Source: Candidatus Omnitrophota bacterium (GTDB lineage Bacteria; Omnitrophota; Gorgyraeia; 2-01-FULL-45-10). Taken from it: DNA of 10,128 bases. Of this stretch, positions 1 through 7,139 are shown in pieces; positions within the stretch are counted from its first letter, which is position 1, and each line of letters begins with the position of its first letter. A model generated the notes under the pieces. That model had not been told where the DNA came from, did not search any database, and saw nothing but the letters and a program-made list of their open reading frames with translations. The position numbers were made by a program, and so were the translations under genes. The DNA is taken from positions 1 to 10,128 of the forward strand of contig JAPLMG010000231.1 of assembly GCA_026387165.1 (NCBI GenBank), in the 5' to 3' direction.

Positions 1-15
1 GCATACCACATGTTT

Positions 16-2475
16 CTATTGCCGGAAGAGGCCCTCGGCAATATCGCTCACGACATTGCTTAAGTCTGGCCTGAACTTGATCTTCGGCTCTTTCAATGTC
101 CCGTTCACCTCTATTATGCTGTAGCGTTCTATGGCCGCAGAGATATTGGTGATCTTTCCGGCATCCAGGCCTTCATCCGTAAACTCCGCCTTCAAAGACG
201 CTGTTATGGAATTATCGAAACCTATTCTGGCTACGCCGCTGATATTGAGCAGGTCGCTTCTTAAGCTGATATCGTTCGTGGAGATAGTCTTGTCCTTAAC
301 CGAGAAATCGCAGTCTCCCTCTTTAAAGATCACGGAACTGAAGTCTCTCCTGAATACGAGAGTTCCGATCCCCCGGAAGAGATTGAGCTGCCACAGTCTG
401 CCGTTCGATATATTTATCTTGCCCCACGCTCTGAATTTTGAGGGATCGGGCGAATAACCCTTGAACCCGAATCGTGAATATACGGAGCCCGATATATCGT
501 AATCCTTAAATTCCGTGTCGAACTTTATCTTCTCTATCTTCATGTCATTGACTTCGGCTTTTATCTGATAAGCTCCGTCCTTTGAGACAAGGTCTATCCT
601 TCCGGAACCGTCGAGAGTGCCGCCGTATAGGGATGCCTGCATCTTAACGATATCCATTACGCCGTTCCTCTGCATATAGCTCATGGTGAAATTTTCCATT
701 TTGAATCCATACAGAGAAATGCGGCCGCTTGAAACTTCCACATCGGCGGCGCATGAGTTCAGATCGTTCATATTTCCCTTTAACGCAAATTTAGCGGTTA
801 ATCTGCCCGAAGGCTTTGAATCCTTCATTATGTCTTCAAATCTTTTAAAGAGCTCTTTGTTCCCGCTGAGTTCAAATTTTACCACACCGTTGATTTCGGC
901 CATTATGTTGGCAGAGTCGGTCGTATCGAGGTCTCCGAAGCCTGAGAATTCCGTATCTTCATAACGGCCCTCGAATCTCGAGAGAGTAAGAAAATTATCG
1001 TTAACCGCAAGAAGCAATCTCACCGAGAGGTCTTTCGAGTCCAGTTTAATATCTATTCCTGGTTTTTCGAAATTGGTAAGCGTCCCTGATGAACTGTAGT
1101 CGACATCCATATGTCTAAATGCAAGATCTTCCCATGATAACTGGTTCGTTGTAAATTTGAATCTCCCTTTCACGTCATCGAGAAGGATCTTATTGTAGTC
1201 CAGGGTGATCTTCGCTTCGGAAACATCCACATAACCGTTCATCACCGGCATCTCTTTTATGGGGACTTTATATTCCAACCTTAAGCTTAAGGACCCGGGG
1301 CCCGAGAGTTCTGCGGGAAGTTTTATGTCAAACCTGTTCTTAAGTATCTCCTTCAGCATACCCAATTCTGCCGGGGATTTGATATCTATATTAAGCGATC
1401 CCGTCTTGAAATCCGTCAGGTCCGCGGCGGCGGTAACGGGCAGTCCGGCCAAAGTGCAGGTGAGGCTCTTTGACAGAAATCTTGATTCGGTAAATACGGC
1501 CCTTCCTCTTATATCATCGATCCTATCCACATATTCGAGCCCGGAGAGCTTGAGATTTTTAATATCTATATCGCCCGAGTAAAGAAGAGTCTTCTTGTTG
1601 AGATCGTATTGGGCATTGGCCGTAAGCGCGCAATTTATATTTGCTTTTACCGGCCCTTGAAGGAACTCGAGATCGAGGCTCGTCATGCTTATCTTGGCAC
1701 CGAGTGAATCGCTATTGATGCGCACAGCTGCCTCAGCATCTGCTCTTCCTTCAGGCAGCGGAAAGCTCCAGTCTCTACAGTACGGCGAGAGCTCTTTCAA
1801 ATAGAGGCCTCTCGCTTTTACATCAAGCGACCATTCTTTATTTAAGGCCCCGTATTTGCCGCTTGCCTTAACTAATATGGGCAGTTCCGGAGTAGAGAGC
1901 TCGAATTCGGCGCTGAATACTATTTTATCGGGAAGAGATATACGAGCGTCCAAAGAGGCGTTCTTGATATCCTTAAGAAGGGGCGGATCAAACGTGCTGT
2001 CTTTAAAACTAAGATCAGCTTTGGACAATATTATCCTTGAGACCGAAAGGCCGTACTCTCCGTTCAGCAGGATCGGCTTCTTGAAGAAGATCTCCGCTAT
2101 GTTGATCGAATTATCTTTGGCGCGCTCTACGAAGACCCTGGGGGATTCGAGCTTCAATGCGGTGATTATGATCTGTTTCTTGAAGAGCGGGACGATCAGG
2201 AACTTCACGTGAGCCTCTTTGGCGGTGATGACCCAAAGATCGTTATCTAAAACGGCGAGATCCTTTAGAACTAAGCCCCTGAAGAGGTCCAGCTTCACGC
2301 TCGACAGCTCTATTTTTTTGCCTGTCGCAAGCTCGAAGCCTTCGATCAGCGCGGATCTTATCTTCTGCGGAAATATCACTTCATTGAAATAGACCGCGCC
2401 GGCTATTGGAACGAGCACCACAAGTAAAGCGAGAACCGATAGGATTATCTTTTTCAATCTATTTGATAATATCAA
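16..2475 (-). CDS. AsmA-family envelope protein, last gene of the lipid operon
   Basis: Encodes 819 residues with one N-terminal membrane anchor (about residues 9-30, rich in I, L, V) followed by a long, beta-strand-rich periplasmic region with no Cys-based or enzymatic motif. The early segment after the anchor (ATGKKIELSSVKLDLFRG, about 51-68) and the C-terminal part, with alternating hydrophobic and polar strands and the GTLKEPKIKFRPDL motif near the end, are typical of AsmA/AsmA_2 proteins. Members of that superfamily (AsmA, TamB, YhdP) are anchored in the inner membrane, and several carry phospholipids towards the outer membrane. A role in moving the lipids made by the upstream genes is inference. 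The start is uncertain: TTG at 2475 gives the full anchor but has no clear Shine-Dalgarno sequence, and TTG six codons later is an alternative. The gene begins 16 bases after the nadE-like stop, and its own stop is at the window's left edge. Confidence 0.85.
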   Translation of the reverse strand: MILSNRLKKIILSVLALLVVLVPIAGAVYFNEVIFPQKIRSALIEGFELATGKKIELSSVKLDLFRGLVLKDLAVLDNDLWVITAKEAHVKFLIVPLFKKQIIITALKLESPRVFVERAKDNSINIAEIFFKKPILLNGEYGLSVSRIILSKADLSFKDSTFDPPLLKDIKNASLDARISLPDKIVFSAEFELSTPELPILVKASGKYGALNKEWSLDVKARGLYLKELSPYCRDWSFPLPEGRADAEAAVRINSDSLGAKISMTSLDLEFLQGPVKANINCALTANAQYDLNKKTLLYSGDIDIKNLKLSGLEYVDRIDDIRGRAVFTESRFLSKSLTCTLAGLPVTAAADLTDFKTGSLNIDIKSPAELGMLKEILKNRFDIKLPAELSGPGSLSLRLEYKVPIKEMPVMNGYVDVSEAKITLDYNKILLDDVKGRFKFTTNQLSWEDLAFRHMDVDYSSSGTLTNFEKPGIDIKLDSKDLSVRLLLAVNDNFLTLSRFEGRYEDTEFSGFGDLDTTDSANIMAEINGVVKFELSGNKELFKRFEDIMKDSKPSGRLTAKFALKGNMNDLNSCAADVEVSSGRISLYGFKMENFTMSYMQRNGVMDIVKMQASLYGGTLDGSGRIDLVSKDGAYQIKAEVNDMKIEKIKFDTEFKDYDISGSVYSRFGFKGYSPDPSKFRAWGKINISNGRLWQLNLFRGIGTLVFRRDFSSVIFKEGDCDFSVKDKTISTNDISLRSDLLNISGVARIGFDNSITASLKAEFTDEGLDAGKITNISAAIERYSIIEVNGTLKEPKIKFRPDLSNVVSDIAEGLFRQ

Positions 2476-2477
2476 GA

Positions 2478-2499
2478 GCGGGGACAGATACCTATTTTC
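2478..2499. repeat. Possible fragment of a dispersed repeat at the nadE-asmA junction
   Basis: On the plus strand the bases read GCGGGGACAGATACC followed by TATTTTC. From memory this resembles a GGGGACAG...ACCTATTTTC motif that recurs in genomes of uncultivated bacteria near small Y1-type transposases. Only one copy is visible here, it overlaps the last codons of the nadE-like gene and abuts the asmA start, and no transposase is nearby. The call rests on recollection and is weak. If true, it would explain the absence of a ribosome binding site for the asmA-like gene. Confidence 0.2.
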
Positions 2500-3412
2500 T
2501 GCCCGTTCTTTTCCAGGCCGACATTTTATATATCTTACGGACCTTCGCGATCTGATCTTTAGTAAGGCCGTATTCCATAAGTTCGTCGTCGGACATGTTA
2601 TGTTCTATCCCGTGAAGAACGATATCTATCTTGTCGAAACTCATACCGAGAGCCAATGTATCGTCAACGCCCTTCAGAACATCCGGAGACGGAGCTCTCT
2701 TTTGTATGACTCCCGGAATATCCAAATGTTCCGCGAGCTGCCGCACCTGGGTCTTAAATAAACCCATGATGGGAGAATGCGGCATATTGTCTATGCCGTT
2801 TATAGTAAACCATCCCGTGAGATCCTCGGAACGGTTGCCTGACCCGATAACGAGCAGGTTCTTCTCTTTGGCTATCTTTTCAAGCACCACTCTGCGCACA
2901 GCGCAGGGTCCGTCAAACATGCTTTCAAGGCCGTCTACTATATTACCGTAGATCCATCTTCTGAATTTACTCTTTTTAAACTCATCCTTGCGCAATGTGG
3001 TCATGTACGGCGTTTCGCCGACGACTATATAGTAAAGGCTCGACATGAAAGGAAGCACGAAAGGCGGCAGCGTGCTTATAAACTTAAAGAATGCCGCATT
3101 CTTCTCTTTTTCACGCATCACGGCATCGATACTGCCTACGTTTAAGTTTAAACCAAGCCCTTCGGCAACGAGCCGCGCCTTGTTAATAGAGTCTTTTTCG
3201 CCGTTCTTGTCTTGCAGGAAATATACATATACCCTGTCCTTGCCAAGGGCGCGTGCCGCCAGTGTCACTAAAACGGTCGAGTCTATGCCGCCGGAAAGCC
3301 CTATCAGGGCGCCGTTAACCCTGTTTTCGGCGACGATATGCCGTATATGATTCTCTATCCGCACGGCCGTCTCCTTGGCGTCTATCTTCAATAAATCCTT
3401 CGCTGATCTCAT
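2492..3412 (-). CDS. NadE-like ATP pyrophosphatase (divergent NAD+ synthetase family)
   Basis: Encodes 306 residues. The N-terminal ATP-pyrophosphatase P-loop SGGIDS is at residues 40-45. Further along are GSGNRSE (190-196), the FKTQVRQLAEHL segment (219-230) and APSPDVL (240-246), in the order expected for NH3-dependent NAD+ synthetase, which turns deamido-NAD, ATP and ammonia into NAD+. Two things are odd. About 150 residues separate the P-loop from the GSGNRSE motif, compared with about 110 in classical bacterial NadE as I recall it, the extra part being a hydrophobic then basic stretch around 105-175. The usual FTKYGDGG motif is here FTINGIDN (202-209). There is no glutaminase domain. It may therefore amidate something other than deamido-NAD. 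The start ATG overlaps the upstream stop as ATGA and is preceded by AGAGG at 3420-3424, seven bases away. Confidence 0.8.
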   Translation of the reverse strand: MRSAKDLLKIDAKETAVRIENHIRHIVAENRVNGALIGLSGGIDSTVLVTLAARALGKDRVYVYFLQDKNGEKDSINKARLVAEGLGLNLNVGSIDAVMREKEKNAAFFKFISTLPPFVLPFMSSLYYIVVGETPYMTTLRKDEFKKSKFRRWIYGNIVDGLESMFDGPCAVRRVVLEKIAKEKNLLVIGSGNRSEDLTGWFTINGIDNMPHSPIMGLFKTQVRQLAEHLDIPGVIQKRAPSPDVLKGVDDTLALGMSFDKIDIVLHGIEHNMSDDELMEYGLTKDQIAKVRKIYKMSAWKRTGRK

Positions 3413-3960
3413 TTACCTGCCTCTTTCATATTTACGCGTTTATACAATCCGATCAATTCGGCGGATGAAAGGACGCTTCCCTGCATCGCCTTCTCAAGAT
3501 CGCCTTTAGAGATACCCTCATTCAGGCCGAGGACTTTATCCAATGCATAAACTTTAAAGTAGTAGCGGTGTGTCCCGGACGGCGGGCACGGCCCGTGATA
3601 ATCTTTGCCGCCTGAGTCGTTGATGCCCTGCTTGCCGGGGATGCTGCCTTCTTCAATATGGATAGAGGGCGGGATATCGTAAACTACCCAGTGCACCCAG
3701 GTCTTCATGGGAGCATCGGGGTCATCGACTATTAAAGCTAAACTCTTTGTCCCAAGAGGCAGGTTCTCGATCTCTATGGAGGGGTTAATGTCTTCGCCGT
3801 CGTAGGTGTACCTGGCGGGCATCTTCTCATTATTTTTGAATGAAGGGCTGATAATTTTCATCGCTGGGCCTCCTTCTTTATCTTTTTGCGCCATACTCTT
3901 TCCGCAGCAAAAACCTGCTGCAGTCAGTACTGATATTAGCACAATCATCGCTCTTTTCAT
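3409..3960 (-). CDS. Exported PEBP-family protein (YbhB/YbcL type)
   Basis: Encodes 183 residues: a signal peptide (basic MKR, hydrophobic 4-18, probable cleavage after SMA at 22-24), then a complete phosphatidylethanolamine-binding-protein fold. Family signatures are DPDAP (80-84), WVHWVVYDIP (88-97), YHGPCPP (121-127) and GTHRYYFKVYALD (129-141). Length after processing, about 160 residues, is normal for bacterial YbhB/YbcL proteins. Their biochemical role is not settled; eukaryotic relatives bind phospholipids or regulate Raf kinase. Export suggests that it acts in the periplasm. Two adjacent Cys (18-19) lie in the signal region, but the preceding residues (AGF) do not make a good lipobox, so a lipoprotein is possible and not favoured. 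The gene follows the gtrA-like gene by 36 bases without a strong Shine-Dalgarno sequence, and its stop overlaps the next start. Confidence 0.92.
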   Translation of the reverse strand: MKRAMIVLISVLTAAGFCCGKSMAQKDKEGGPAMKIISPSFKNNEKMPARYTYDGEDINPSIEIENLPLGTKSLALIVDDPDAPMKTWVHWVVYDIPPSIHIEEGSIPGKQGINDSGGKDYHGPCPPSGTHRYYFKVYALDKVLGLNEGISKGDLEKAMQGSVLSSAELIGLYKRVNMKEAGK

Positions 3961-3996
3961 AGCGGCAACCGTTCACATTTTTTCGTCATTTTCAGT

Positions 3997-4446
3997 TCAC
4001 CTATCGACAGCGACGCTCTTTAGACCATTCCCCCGGAACAATATATATTTTCTGGCGATAAAATTCACCGCGAATACGGCTATCGTAGAGATAACTTTCG
4101 ATCCTAAATAATGCAGCTTCACGGTCTCGGTGAAGAATTGGATGCAATAGTGGTTTAAAAATAGGCCCGCGATCCCTATCGAAAAGAAGAGGAGCGCTTC
4201 CAGGCGCCTGTCGGCGAATACCCTCTGATCAAATACCCATGTTATATTCAGGATGTAACTCACCGTTGATCCCAGTATAAAAGCTATCGCCGCGGATGTT
4301 AAATAATAGAGCTTAAAGGCCTGCGTTAGCGTAATCAGCGCGCTGTAGTCAACCGCGCAGGCCGCGGCGCCGGACAAGATATAACGGAATACCTGAACGG
4401 AGATACCGTCCGGCGGAGCTCTAAAAAGTATCGATAGCTTCTTCAT
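3997..4446 (-). CDS. GtrA-family four-helix membrane protein
   Basis: Encodes 149 residues with four predicted membrane helices at about 19-41, 48-70, 84-105 and 113-136. The opening FRYILSGAAACAVDY (20-34) and the closing NFIARKYILFR (128-138) are the characteristic ends of GtrA-like proteins. Family members are proposed to flip polyprenyl-phosphate-linked sugars across the inner membrane or to assist glycosyltransferases in surface polysaccharide and lipid glycosylation. Here the gene starts inside the stop of the upstream acyltransferase (ATGA overlap at 4443-4446) with no independent Shine-Dalgarno sequence, so translation is probably coupled. In an operon for inositol lipid synthesis it could serve glycosylation of the lipid head group, but no glycosyltransferase is present in the window, so this is only a suggestion. 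Confidence 0.88.
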   Translation of the reverse strand: MKKLSILFRAPPDGISVQVFRYILSGAAACAVDYSALITLTQAFKLYYLTSAAIAFILGSTVSYILNITWVFDQRVFADRRLEALLFFSIGIAGLFLNHYCIQFFTETVKLHYLGSKVISTIAVFAVNFIARKYILFRGNGLKSVAVDR

Positions 4447-5210
4447 ATGGCGACTATCTTTTCAGCATGGCGGACAACCGCGCTCTTTTCCAGAACATCC
4501 AGAAGCGAGCGCCTCACCCTGTTTGAAGCAGCCGAACAGAACTCTCTGGTCTCTAAATTGTAAATATCGTCGAAACTGATCGGCGGCAGTATCGTTACCT
4601 TCACCCTGCCCGGGCTGATGAGAGGGCTGCCTTTCTTCTGAATGTCAATGCTGCCGTCAATAGCTACAGGGATGACTCTCACCCGGGCATCCTGCAGGAA
4701 AGCAAAGCTGAAAGACTTGAACTTCTGTAATTCTCTGTTATAAGAGCGGGTGCCTTCGGGATATATGACGATCGAATTCCCGGATCCTATCAATGCGACT
4801 ATATCCTTGTATGTCTTGAACGACTTCCTTATGCTGTCCCTTTCAATGGGTATGTACTTTTGGATCCTCATATAAGTTCCGAAGACCGGCACATCAAAGA
4901 GCTCTTTTTTTGCCAGGAAGAGATATTGTCCGGGTATCACCCTGAATATAATGGGCCAGTCGATATCGCTCTGGTGATTGGCCATATATACGACGGTCTC
5001 ATTCTTCGGCAGGTTCTCGCTTCCAACGATCTCCAATTTTATACCGCCCAGCATCATAAGCGTCCAGGCCCAGAAACTCTCGACTCTTCTATACATCGAC
5101 CTATTGCCGCGCCAGACAACGGAATCAAAGATAATGGCCAGGATCATTATCATGATCCAGTCCGTCCACCAAAAGATCGAATGCGCTATCCTGAAAGTTT
5201 TTTTTAACAT
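4443..5210 (-). CDS. PlsC-type lysophospholipid acyltransferase (second copy)
   Basis: Encodes 255 residues of the glycerolipid acyltransferase family. An N-terminal membrane segment (about 13-33) precedes the catalytic HX4D motif NHQSDID (H79, D84), the block YIPIER (119-124), the phosphate-binding PEGTR (151-155) and VIPVAIDGS (179-187). All four LPLAT motifs are intact. Such enzymes move an acyl group from acyl-CoA or acyl-ACP to 1-acyl-glycerol-3-phosphate, making phosphatidate at the inner membrane face. It lies 14 bases after the first acyltransferase gene, and the two proteins are related but clearly different in sequence, so this is an old tandem pair. Acyl position and substrate cannot be read from sequence; acylation of an inositol lipid or other lysolipid is possible. 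The start is ATG at 5210 with only a weak purine-rich GGGCGGA upstream. Confidence 0.92.
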   Translation of the reverse strand: MLKKTFRIAHSIFWWTDWIMIMILAIIFDSVVWRGNRSMYRRVESFWAWTLMMLGGIKLEIVGSENLPKNETVVYMANHQSDIDWPIIFRVIPGQYLFLAKKELFDVPVFGTYMRIQKYIPIERDSIRKSFKTYKDIVALIGSGNSIVIYPEGTRSYNRELQKFKSFSFAFLQDARVRVIPVAIDGSIDIQKKGSPLISPGRVKVTILPPISFDDIYNLETREFCSAASNRVRRSLLDVLEKSAVVRHAEKIVAI

Positions 5211-5224
5211 AATTCCGCCCGGGC

Positions 5225-5968
5225 CTAACCCTTCAAGCCCGCGACTATACCTCTAAGCTCGCTGCTCAATTCGAGGGAACTCGACTTACTGACTTCATTA
5301 TAATATTTTTCAAAATAAACTGGGCTCCCGATCTTTACCGTTACCTTCCCGGGCTTTATTCTCCACTGCCCTTTAGGCAGCGCGGCAAATGTTCCGTCGA
5401 TCAGAATCGGGACCACGGGCGTACGGCTGCGCTGGATTATGATCGAAGCTCCCCTGCCGAATTCGCCTATAGCCCCATCTCTCGTCAGTCTCCCTTCGGG
5501 AAATATGACGAAAGATTCGTTCTTCTTCAGCAGATCTATCACCTGATGGATCGCAAGGATAGACCTCTTTCTGTCTTTCCGGTCTAAAGATATAAAACCG
5601 GCTTGCGTAATATGGTGCCCGATGAACGGGACCTTGAATAGCTTCCTCATTACAACAAATCTGAAAGAGGGAGGCAGTATCTTTAATAAGATGAATATGT
5701 CGAGATAGCTCTGGTGGTTCGGCGTAAAGATAACTGCCGGGCCGGAACGCGGAATATTTTCCAGGCCGGAAACACTCACCTTTACCAGAGCGGCATCGGC
5801 TAAAAGAGAGCCCCACAGCCTTGCCCCTTTCTGATAGAACCTGTTCTTCCGGTCCAGGTTCTTTGTGAAGAGAGCCGCCATATAAGAAGCCGGGGTTATG
5901 ATAATGCTGTAAAAGAACATCAGGAACCAGAAGACGGCGCTGTGAATATAACTGAAGATCCCGATCAA
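5225..5968 (-). CDS. PlsC-type lysophospholipid acyltransferase (first copy)
   Basis: Encodes 247 residues. A hydrophobic N-terminal stretch (about 10-33) is followed by the LPLAT motifs: NHQSYLD (H85, D90), GFISLDR (124-130), FPEGRLTRDG (156-165) and TPVVPILIDGT (183-193). The third motif reads PEGR rather than the more common PEGTR, a tolerated variant. The expected reaction is acylation of 1-acyl-glycerol-3-phosphate to phosphatidate, the substrate of the CDP-lipid synthase encoded just upstream. The start is taken as TTG at 5968. It overlaps the upstream stop as TTGA, and AGAGGA at 5975-5980 sits six bases before it, the same spacing seen for the CarS-like gene. The tandem arrangement with a second PlsC-type gene suggests a division of labour, for example different acyl chains or positions. 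Confidence 0.92.
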   Translation of the reverse strand: MIGIFSYIHSAVFWFLMFFYSIIITPASYMAALFTKNLDRKNRFYQKGARLWGSLLADAALVKVSVSGLENIPRSGPAVIFTPNHQSYLDIFILLKILPPSFRFVVMRKLFKVPFIGHHITQAGFISLDRKDRKRSILAIHQVIDLLKKNESFVIFPEGRLTRDGAIGEFGRGASIIIQRSRTPVVPILIDGTFAALPKGQWRIKPGKVTVKIGSPVYFEKYYNEVSKSSSLELSSELRGIVAGLKG

Positions 5969-6576
5969 TTCACTTCCTCTCTCTTCTTAATCCCCATCCT
6001 GCAGACGATGCGGTCGGAGCACAGGTGAACGCCTACATATAATAATGCCGTAACCGCCGCGACCAAGACAGGAGGAACGTATACGATCGAGCTCAAAAGC
6101 ATGGCGCCCGCTATCCAATCGAGCTGATCCCATGGGAACCAGGGCTTGCCGGGCGGCACGTCGAGCCTTCTCTTTATGAAGCTCTTTACCAGGTCGCCTA
6201 TGAGGGCCCCGCCGCCCATAAGAGCGCCTAACAGAATAAAATCGACCTTTTCGTAATCGACCAGAGTGTTAGTTCTAAAAAAATCGGCCTTGAAGAAGAG
6301 AAGCGCCTTGATGCCGGCCGTAACTATTCCTACTACGATCCCGACCAATAGCCCTCTCCACGTCTTATTCTTTCCGAATATTTCCCTGCCGTGCCATTGA
6401 ACGCCAAGATCTACCGGACGGGCAAGTTTTGCCAGGCAATCTTTAAGTATTGCCGGCAACCATATCCGATTGCCGCAGGAAGCGGTGTGATTGCCGAGAG
6501 CCCCGGGAAGCAGATACCAAAGACACAGGAATATGAATTTAATCATAGGCTTTTTCGGTGAGCTTCTTACGGACAT
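5965..6576 (-). CDS. CarS-like CDP-lipid synthase (archaeal CDP-archaeol synthase family)
   Basis: Encodes 203 residues of a multi-pass membrane protein. Diagnostic stretches are PVDLGVQWHGREIFGKNKTW (54-73), GDLVKSFIKRR (127-137) and FPWDQLDW (147-154), with hydrophobic helices before, between and after them. These match the CarS/DUF46 family, which transfers CMP from CTP to an acidic lipid phosphate, as CdsA does for phosphatidate; archaeal members make CDP-archaeol. In a bacterium with two PlsC-type genes next door, the substrate is more likely phosphatidate, giving CDP-diacylglycerol for the adjacent phosphatidyltransferase. I choose ATG at 6576 because AGAGGA (6583-6588) lies six bases upstream, although this overlaps the previous gene by 38 bases. 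The ATG at 6546 has no Shine-Dalgarno sequence but would start right before the first membrane helix. Confidence 0.85.
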   Translation of the reverse strand: MSVRSSPKKPMIKFIFLCLWYLLPGALGNHTASCGNRIWLPAILKDCLAKLARPVDLGVQWHGREIFGKNKTWRGLLVGIVVGIVTAGIKALLFFKADFFRTNTLVDYEKVDFILLGALMGGGALIGDLVKSFIKRRLDVPPGKPWFPWDQLDWIAGAMLLSSIVYVPPVLVAAVTALLYVGVHLCSDRIVCRMGIKKREEVN

Positions 6577-7132
6577 AGAGTATCCTCTGAAGCACTGTGA
6601 GATGGGTCAGGACCGCGACTATTAAAAGCCCCCAAAAGGCCTGCCCTATGCAAAAGGCGGCGCCGAGTGAGACTATCCTGGCAGTGCGGGGCATAAGCCC
6701 GATTTCACATTCCAGGCCGAGCGATTCCGCTTTTGCTCTCACATAACTTACGGCCAAAGAGCCTATCATCGCCACCGTGACTAATATGACGTAATTCGCG
6801 TTCCCCGATCTTAAAAAGTATGCCAGGATCCCCAGGTAGATAACGGAGTCCGAGTAACGGTCGAGGACCGAATCAAAAAAACTGCCGAACTTCGTAACGC
6901 GGCCCGTTTGGCGGGCTACGCTGCCGTCTAAAGCATCGAAGAAACCGGCGATCCATATCAGGATGCCTATCACAAAAAAGCTCGGGTTCCCCCGGGCGAT
7001 AAAATAGGCGACTGCGCAATTGGCCAACAGGCCGACGATCGTCACCTGGTCGGGCGTTATCTTTGTCTTCGCCAGGATGCTGCCCGGATACTTTGCTATA
7101 ATACGGATATACTTCCCTAAAGGATCAGTCAT
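6539..7132 (-). CDS. CDP-alcohol phosphatidyltransferase, probable phosphatidylinositol-phosphate synthase
   Basis: Encodes 197 residues with several membrane helices. The complete CDP-alcohol phosphatidyltransferase signature is present: D66, D69-G70, A73-R74, G83, D87 and D91, with exact family spacing. These Asp residues bind the metal ions and CDP-lipid. The later segment SYVRAKAESLGL (129-140) followed by PRTARI (148-153) resembles the inositol-phosphate-binding region of archaetidylinositol-phosphate and mycobacterial phosphatidylinositol-phosphate synthases. Together with the inositol-1-phosphate synthase gene seven bases upstream, this argues for the reaction CDP-lipid plus inositol-1-phosphate giving lipid-inositol-phosphate. 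A glycerol-phosphate head group (PgsA) is the alternative, but the neighbour makes it less likely. No phosphatase that would yield free phosphatidylinositol is seen nearby. There is no good Shine-Dalgarno sequence, so coupling to the upstream stop is likely. Confidence 0.88.
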   Translation of the reverse strand: MTDPLGKYIRIIAKYPGSILAKTKITPDQVTIVGLLANCAVAYFIARGNPSFFVIGILIWIAGFFDALDGSVARQTGRVTKFGSFFDSVLDRYSDSVIYLGILAYFLRSGNANYVILVTVAMIGSLAVSYVRAKAESLGLECEIGLMPRTARIVSLGAAFCIGQAFWGLLIVAVLTHLTVLQRILYVRKKLTEKAYD

Positions 7133-7139
7133 TTTAAGG

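Noticed and set aside
131..2212. Several plus-strand open frames of about 90 to 120 codons opposite the AsmA-like gene
   Set aside because: They are shadows of a long, coherent minus-strand gene. None has a ribosome binding site or recognisable motif.
5373..5816. Second minus-strand frame of 147 codons within the first acyltransferase gene
   Set aside because: It lies wholly within a gene whose acyltransferase motifs are in the other frame. Its product is low in hydrophobic order and has no family features.
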